From Anaerolineaceae bacterium (GTDB lineage: Bacteria > Chloroflexota > Anaerolineae > Anaerolineales > Anaerolineaceae): 15,785 bases of DNA. This document shows positions 12,005 to 15,785 of the stretch, in pieces. The DNA lies in the NCBI GenBank assembly GCA_011620465.1, contig WOZC01000050.1, forward strand, positions 26,968 to 42,752, given 5' to 3'. A program made the translations under genes and the position numbers. Each line of letters begins with the position of its first letter. Within the stretch, counting starts at the first letter, position 1. Under the pieces are notes generated by a model that worked only from the letters and a program-made list of their open reading frames with translations, was not told the origin of the DNA and did not search any database.

Positions 12005-12620
12005 CGTATACCCATCATCACATCCCTTAGTTGGCGCTAAGCTGAGTCTTTTACGTAATGTAAAGACTGATTCAAAGAAATTTCGCGAGTTGATTCGCGA
12101 GATTGCCGCTATGCTTGCATACGAGGCAACCATGGACCTGGCAGTGGGACAAATTGATATTCAAACTCCGCTGATGATGACGAAAGGCATCACGGTTTTA
12201 GAACGCATTGGTCTTGTGCCAATTTTACGATCGGGATTGGGGATGGTGGAAGGCTTCTGGGAGCTGATGCCCGGTGCAGAGGTCTGGCATATTGGGCTTT
12301 ACCGCGACGAGAAGACGCTCAAACCGGTCTCATACTATAACAGACTCCCGATAGAACCTACAGTCTCGGTCTGCCTGGTGCTTGATCCGATGCTGGCGAC
12401 TGGCGGATCGGCTGTGGCAACCGTGGATATTCTAAAGAGGTGGGGCGTGACCAAGATCAAGTTTGTCGGTATCCTGGCTGCACCGGAAGGGATTGAACGC
12501 CTGCACAGCGCCCACCCCGATGTTTCTATCCATCTCGCTGCGATCGATGAATGCTTGAATGAACACGGTTATATTTTGCCTGGTTTGGGAGACGCTGGAG
12601 ACAGGCAGTTCGGGACATAG
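11997..12620 (+). CDS. upp: Uracil phosphoribosyltransferase
   Basis: This enzyme converts uracil plus PRPP to UMP in the pyrimidine salvage pathway. The 207 aa match the family. Diagnostic segments are VPILRSGLGMVEG (74-86), HIGLYRDEKTLKPVSYYNRLP (98-118), the PRPP-binding loop LVLDPMLATGGSA (127-139) and the uracil-binding C-terminus YILPGLGDAGDRQFGT. A strong GGAGGAAG Shine-Dalgarno lies just before the ATG, inside the preceding membrane-protein gene. The gene ends 19 bases from the convergent mutY stop, with no clear terminator hairpin between them. Confidence 0.96.
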   Translation: MNNVYPSSHPLVGAKLSLLRNVKTDSKKFRELIREIAAMLAYEATMDLAVGQIDIQTPLMMTKGITVLERIGLVPILRSGLGMVEGFWELMPGAEVWHIGLYRDEKTLKPVSYYNRLPIEPTVSVCLVLDPMLATGGSAVATVDILKRWGVTKIKFVGILAAPEGIERLHSAHPDVSIHLAAIDECLNEHGYILPGLGDAGDRQFGT

Positions 12621-12639
12621 ATCCCCTCAAAGGTACTCG

Positions 12640-13707
12640 TTACAACAAAGTACTATTACCGGCAATACTATCGCTAATCTTTCGAGCGACTTTGCCCATG
12701 GGGTAATCAGCCAGATCGGGGGGTGAGACCCAGCAGTAATTCTCTGGGACCTCAGGCAGTTGACCAGGGAGCAGCTTAGCGTGCCAGGCATGGACTGTGA
12801 TCTTGAAATGCGTGTAGGCGTGTTTGAAGACGCCTATCTTCCCGTCAGGCGAGATTTCCAGTCTGGTCTTTTCGAGAACTTCTCTTACCAGGCAATCCTC
12901 CAGGCTGTTATCTTTCTGTTCACACTTGCCTCCGGGGAATTCCCACAAGCCAGCCAACACACCGCTTGATCCTCTTTTGCAAAGCAGAATTTTCCCATGC
13001 GATTGGATGACGGCTACGCAGACTTGATAATGTGGAACCGGGGCTTTCTTGATTCGGACCGGTAACTCGTTTTGAATACTACTTTGAAACCCCAGGCAAT
13101 GCTCCATCACCGGGCAAGCCTTGCAGAGTGGTTGGCGAGAAAGGCAAACATTCGCGCCCAAGTCCATGAGCGCCTGGTTAAAGTCGCCAGGACGATCAGG
13201 GGGCAAAACGGTTTGGGCGTGGTCCCCGACAACCTTTTCAAAACGGACTGAGCCATACGGTTCTATAAGAGCAAGAACGCGGGCGTAGATGCGCTTGATA
13301 TTGCCATCCACGGCAGCAACGGGCTCGCCAAACGCGATGGACGCGATCGCTGCAGCGGTATAGCCTCCGATCCCGGGCAAGCGTTCCAACTCGGTGACGA
13401 TTGAAGGGATTTGTCCAGCATGCATCAATAGCATTTGCTGGGCAGCTTTATGTAAGTTGCCTGCCCGGCTGTAATATCCAAGACCTTCCCATAACCTGAG
13501 AACTTCTTCCTGGCTGGCTGCTGCCAAAACTTCAAGGCTTGGAAAGCGGGTTATAAAACGTTCAAAGTAAGGTAAAACGGTTTCGACCCTGGTTTGCTGA
13601 AGCATGATTTCGGATACCCAAACCCGGTAAGGTGATGGAAAAGAACGCCAGGGCAATTGCCTGGCGTTCTTGTCATACCATGTCAAGACGGCTTGTGAGA
13701 AGGACAT
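12640..13707 (-). CDS. mutY: A/G-specific adenine glycosylase MutY
   Basis: This enzyme removes adenine mispaired with 8-oxoguanine in base-excision repair. At 355 aa it is full length. The helix-hairpin-helix glycosylase domain has NARQLPWR (14-21), catalytic E33 in VSEIMLQQTRV, the HhH LPGIGGYTAAAIAS (110-123) and catalytic D134 (AVDGNIKR). The 4Fe-4S loop is intact: C188-x6-C195-x2-C198-x5-C204. The C-terminal MutT-like domain (about 222-345, LAGLWEFPGGK) recognises 8-oxoG; its Nudix box is degenerate, as usual for MutY. The ATG directly abuts the stop of the upstream 99-aa gene (TAAATG) and has no close SD, so it probably depends on translational coupling. A perfect 12-bp hairpin lies in codons 13-23. 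Confidence 0.95.
   Translation of the reverse strand: MSFSQAVLTWYDKNARQLPWRSFPSPYRVWVSEIMLQQTRVETVLPYFERFITRFPSLEVLAAASQEEVLRLWEGLGYYSRAGNLHKAAQQMLLMHAGQIPSIVTELERLPGIGGYTAAAIASIAFGEPVAAVDGNIKRIYARVLALIEPYGSVRFEKVVGDHAQTVLPPDRPGDFNQALMDLGANVCLSRQPLCKACPVMEHCLGFQSSIQNELPVRIKKAPVPHYQVCVAVIQSHGKILLCKRGSSGVLAGLWEFPGGKCEQKDNSLEDCLVREVLEKTRLEISPDGKIGVFKHAYTHFKITVHAWHAKLLPGQLPEVPENYCWVSPPDLADYPMGKVARKISDSIAGNSTLL
13641..13674 (-). terminator. Intragenic terminator-like hairpin at the 5' end of mutY
   Basis: On the coding (minus) strand AAGAACGCCAGG pairs perfectly over 12 bases with CCTGGCGTTCTT across a 7-base loop, and the 3' arm runs into TTCTTTTCC. The hairpin itself occupies 13641-13671. It may act as an attenuator in the mutY transcript or be a coincidence of the NARQLPWR codons. 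Confidence 0.45.
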
Positions 13708-14007
13708 TTAGAACTGAAAATTACCTTTGTAAGGAGCTAACTTGAACTCCAGGTTATCAACATAATTCATCAACTGTTCATTCAGACGATCCCACTCGTC
13801 AGATTCCAAAACTGTTCGCGCTTTTAGCCTGGAAGCCATTACCGCGCCCAGTAAGATTTGGGGACGGTTGCCATAAACAGTCACCCAGGCATCGGTTACT
13901 TCAAAGCCGAATCGGTTAACTTGCGGCAGGTACTCGTGCAAAACATATGCGAAGTAGTCCTGTTCGTTTCCTGGTTTGACATCCCAAGTCATTAAAAGTT
14001 TGATCAT
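13708..14007 (-). CDS. Conserved hypothetical protein, 99 aa (alpha-beta barrel-like)
   Basis: This is a small soluble protein with no signal peptide or cysteine. The pattern MIKLLMTWDVKPGNEQDYF at the start, a central strand (AWVTVYGNRPQILLGAVMA) and a helix near ESDEWDRLNEQLMNYV resembles dimeric alpha-beta barrel (ABM/NIPSNAP-like) proteins. From memory, similar proteins are common in Chloroflexota without assigned function. It starts four bases after the MBL-fold stop, and its own stop touches the mutY ATG, so the three genes form one translation-coupled unit. There is no clear SD at its start. Confidence 0.8.
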   Translation of the reverse strand: MIKLLMTWDVKPGNEQDYFAYVLHEYLPQVNRFGFEVTDAWVTVYGNRPQILLGAVMASRLKARTVLESDEWDRLNEQLMNYVDNLEFKLAPYKGNFQF

Positions 14008-14011
14008 AAGC

Positions 14012-14668
14012 TTAGAGTGGCGATAGTTTCGGGTCCAGCGCTATGACCTGGGTGCCCTCTTCACTGAATCCCCCTGTGGGTGGAATTTTGAAGCTTTCCA
14101 TCGTTTCCAACTCTGTGAGTCCCATCTCTTTGAGGAACTTGCTTAAGGGGTCAAGATCCAGTTTGGAATGAGGGGTTTCATATTGCATTGGGATGACAAT
14201 ATTTGGTTCAAGCATGCTGATCACTTCAGCGGCTTTGGAAGCATTGAGACCACCACCGGAACCCACCGGAACAAGGGCGATGTTAATATTGCCTAACTCC
14301 TCGACCATCGTTTGACTCGGGACTACGTTGGTTTGCCCAAGATGCAGGATAGTGATGGAACCATAATCGAGCACATAAATGGTGTTGCGTAATTCTTTTT
14401 TATCGGACAGAAGTGGGGTGGTCTGGATGCCAGTGAGGAAGACGCCACCGCGTTCATATTCTCCGGGACCTTCAATTACGAAAGGGTTGCCCTTTACCAC
14501 GCTGATGTTGTTGTGAGAAAGGTCGTTACTGCTGACGGTGACGATCTCAGCTTTCAATTTGAGCGGGTTATAACCAGCCACGGCCGAATCGAAAGGATCG
14601 GTGACAACAGTAGCAAAATTGCGTTCGGTGATCCGAAAACAAGAATTTCCATACCAAGTAATTTCCAT
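14012..14668 (-). CDS. MBL-fold (UlaG-like, COG2220) protein with degenerate metal site
   Basis: This 218-aa protein aligns throughout with UlaG-like metallo-beta-lactamase-fold hydrolases: MEITWYGNSCFRI, VVTDPFD, FVIEGPGEYE, GGVFLTGI, IALVPVGSGG and EPNIVIPMQYETP. The metal ligands are almost all replaced. GHSCF reads GNSCF (N8). The HxHxDH motif reads S47-N-D49-L-S51-H52. LGD reads LGQ (Q112), and PMHY reads PMQY (Q162). It is therefore probably not a conventional Zn/Mn hydrolase. The overall fold is otherwise intact and the frame is open, which argues for a retained non-catalytic or altered function. A strong GGAGG lies seven bases before the ATG. It is the first gene of the MBL-99 aa-mutY unit. 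Confidence 0.86.
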   Translation of the reverse strand: MEITWYGNSCFRITERNFATVVTDPFDSAVAGYNPLKLKAEIVTVSSNDLSHNNISVVKGNPFVIEGPGEYERGGVFLTGIQTTPLLSDKKELRNTIYVLDYGSITILHLGQTNVVPSQTMVEELGNINIALVPVGSGGGLNASKAAEVISMLEPNIVIPMQYETPHSKLDLDPLSKFLKEMGLTELETMESFKIPPTGGFSEEGTQVIALDPKLSPL

Positions 14669-14683
14669 AAGTTAACCTCCGAC

Positions 14684-14710
14684 AAACAATCTCATTGTTG
14701 AGGGTTGTTT
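14684..14710 (-). promoter_or_regulatory. 5'-leader hairpin upstream of the MBL-fold gene
   Basis: AAACAA (14684-14689) pairs with TTGTTT (14705-14710), and CTCA (14691-14694) pairs with TGAG (14699-14702), with a small internal loop. The hairpin ends a few bases before the GGAGG ribosome-binding site on the minus strand. Confidence 0.3.
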
Positions 14711-14718
14711 TCAACATT

Positions 14719-14727
14719 ATTATATCA
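14719..14727 (-). promoter_or_regulatory. Extended -10 promoter of the MBL-fold/99-aa/mutY unit
   Basis: The minus strand reads TGA-TATAAT (14727-14719), the extended -10 form TGnTATAAT. It does not depend on a -35, and none is seen at 17 bases. Transcription would start about 43 bases before the gene. Confidence 0.55.
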
Positions 14728-14792
14728 GGTCGGCTCCCGTCTCCCGGAACAAGTGAAACGAAATGGAGCACCTGGTCAGATCAGGGTTATTG

Positions 14793-15785
14793 CTACTTCC
14801 AGGATGGCATAATCGGTTGGTTGTTCTCGTCCTTCCACCACATACGGTAGGTTTCGAACATGATTGCGAGCGTCTCCGCTTTTTCTTCAATAGTCATCAG
14901 GCGGGGCTGAACTTTGTCGATAAACTGGATCGGGATAAGCTCGACCCCCAAATACTTGCCTTCGTAAAAGACATGGCGGTCAAGGAAGCCAATGTCCGTG
15001 TTTTCGGTAAGACCATACTGGTCAAAAAACAGATTACCCAACCCGTAGTGGAAGAAACTATCGCCATAAAACTCGGCATAATGAGGAACATGCGATTGGC
15101 TGCCGCTGGCGATGACCGCGCCGGCATCAGCGACGATTTTGAAGTCGCGCTCGATGGCTGCTACCGGCGACCAGGTGTAGACTTCTTCGTGCTGAAAGGT
15201 GGCAATCGGGAGATAACCCTCAGCGCGAAGTTCGCGGATAGTCTGAGCCATGTAGTCCATATCGCAGTGATAAGCACCCGAAGCGGTCTCGCTTGCTTGG
15301 GCAAAATTGGGCGATTTGGCATTGCAGCCGATGAAGGCGATTTTGGTACCATTCACTTCAAGTTTCACTGGCGCGCTCGCCTCGAAAATATCCTTGCCGC
15401 CGCCGTAAACCGGCCAACCTTCTTTGGCGTAAAGCTCAAGGGTGTAGAGCATGCCTTCTTCACCATAATCTTCAAAGTGGTCACCAGTCAGCTCAACGAT
15501 ATCTGTCCCAACGAAGCGGAGCAGTTCTATGTAACTTTCAGGCGTACAGAAAACCAGGTAGCCCCCCATGGTATGCGGCGGACAATTTTGGGCAAAGGGC
15601 ACTTCGTTGCTGATGTGCAAAATGTCCGCCTCTTGCATAATGGGGGCTATGTTTTCACCAGGTACAAGTACCCCGCGCTGGTCCATACCCACGGCTGTAG
15701 CGCGTACCAAAGCGGTCACACCGGTAAGCATGACCGTGGTGATCTTGGAAGGATCCAGGTTCGTGAAATGCAGTCCTGCCAGTTC
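14793..15785 (-). CDS. CapA-family (PGA_cap-like) protein, copy 2 (partial, 5' end off the window)
   Basis: The frame is open to the right edge, so 330 C-terminal residues are visible. An internal Met at 15731 is not the real start: upstream codons (ELAGLHFTNLDPSKITTVM) align with residues just before the same domain in copy 1 (LLPESNFHPDQLTSLIM). The two proteins align along the whole visible length, including GVTALVR, HISNEVPF, DIVELTGDH, IAFIGCNAKSP, EGYLPIATFQHEE, GSQSHV and YGLGNLFFDQYG. They share the same replaced metal-site residues. It probably also has a lipoprotein signal and an N-terminal domain beyond the edge. No terminator is apparent after its stop. The role is unknown; capsule/poly-glutamate association is only a family label. 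Confidence 0.86.
   Translation of the reverse strand, partial: ELAGLHFTNLDPSKITTVMLTGVTALVRATAVGMDQRGVLVPGENIAPIMQEADILHISNEVPFAQNCPPHTMGGYLVFCTPESYIELLRFVGTDIVELTGDHFEDYGEEGMLYTLELYAKEGWPVYGGGKDIFEASAPVKLEVNGTKIAFIGCNAKSPNFAQASETASGAYHCDMDYMAQTIRELRAEGYLPIATFQHEEVYTWSPVAAIERDFKIVADAGAVIASGSQSHVPHYAEFYGDSFFHYGLGNLFFDQYGLTENTDIGFLDRHVFYEGKYLGVELIPIQFIDKVQPRLMTIEEKAETLAIMFETYRMWWKDENNQPIMPSWK

Noticed and set aside
12621..12639. Bidirectional terminator between upp and mutY
   Set aside because: Only 19 bases separate the convergent stops, and I see no stem followed by a T-run there.

Overview
The window looks like ordinary chromosomal DNA from a bacterium of moderate GC content. My best guess is a Chloroflexota of the class Anaerolineae. 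This rests on overall gene style: CapA-like lipoproteins with Pro/Thr-rich linkers, a MerR/B12-domain regulator, a UlaG-like metallo-beta-lactamase-fold protein, a 99-residue conserved hypothetical and a single-chain glycyl-tRNA synthetase. No rRNA or marker gene confirms it. No intergenic gap exceeds 300 bases, and I see no phage, transposase, CRISPR array or plasmid function.

Left part (1-7617, all plus strand): the 3' end of an unidentified gene with an intrinsic terminator; a tRNA-Gln(TTG) with a good promoter; a tight cluster glmU - corC/hlyC-like CBS protein - cdd - recO; then, after a 252-base spacer, a fused alpha-beta glycyl-tRNA synthetase. The cdd-recO-glyQS order resembles the Firmicutes cdd-era-recO-glyQ-glyS cluster with era absent. 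The recO-glyS spacer holds a perfect 20-bp palindrome and a 93-bp inverted-repeat element, followed by a TATAAT box. A strong terminator follows glyS.

Middle part (7785-11154, minus strand): a YacP-like NYN-domain protein, then a two-gene unit. The unit is a CapA-like lipoprotein followed, with a 4-base ATGA overlap, by a MerR-type regulator with a C-terminal B12-binding-like domain. A near-consensus promoter (TTGCCA-N17-TATAAT) precedes it. Just upstream of that promoter lie four TTTAC direct repeats spaced about one helical turn apart, the arrangement expected for a CarH-type multimeric MerR regulator. The regulator appears to lack the cobalamin-ligating histidine.

Right part: 11228-12620 on plus carries a small zinc-ribbon protein (possibly truncated or frameshifted), a four-helix membrane protein and upp (uracil phosphoribosyltransferase; with cdd this gives two pyrimidine-salvage genes). 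From 15785 down to 12640 on minus lie a second, partial CapA-like gene, an MBL-fold protein, the 99-residue conserved protein and mutY. The last three are almost contiguous and start at an extended -10 promoter.

A recurring theme is familiar folds with altered active sites. Both CapA-like proteins share the same substitutions at several expected metal ligands, the MBL-fold protein has lost nearly all of its metal motif, and the MerR protein has Asp where the B12-ligating His belongs. Together with the phased operator-like repeats, the capA-merR unit is the best candidate for an undescribed envelope-linked regulatory system.
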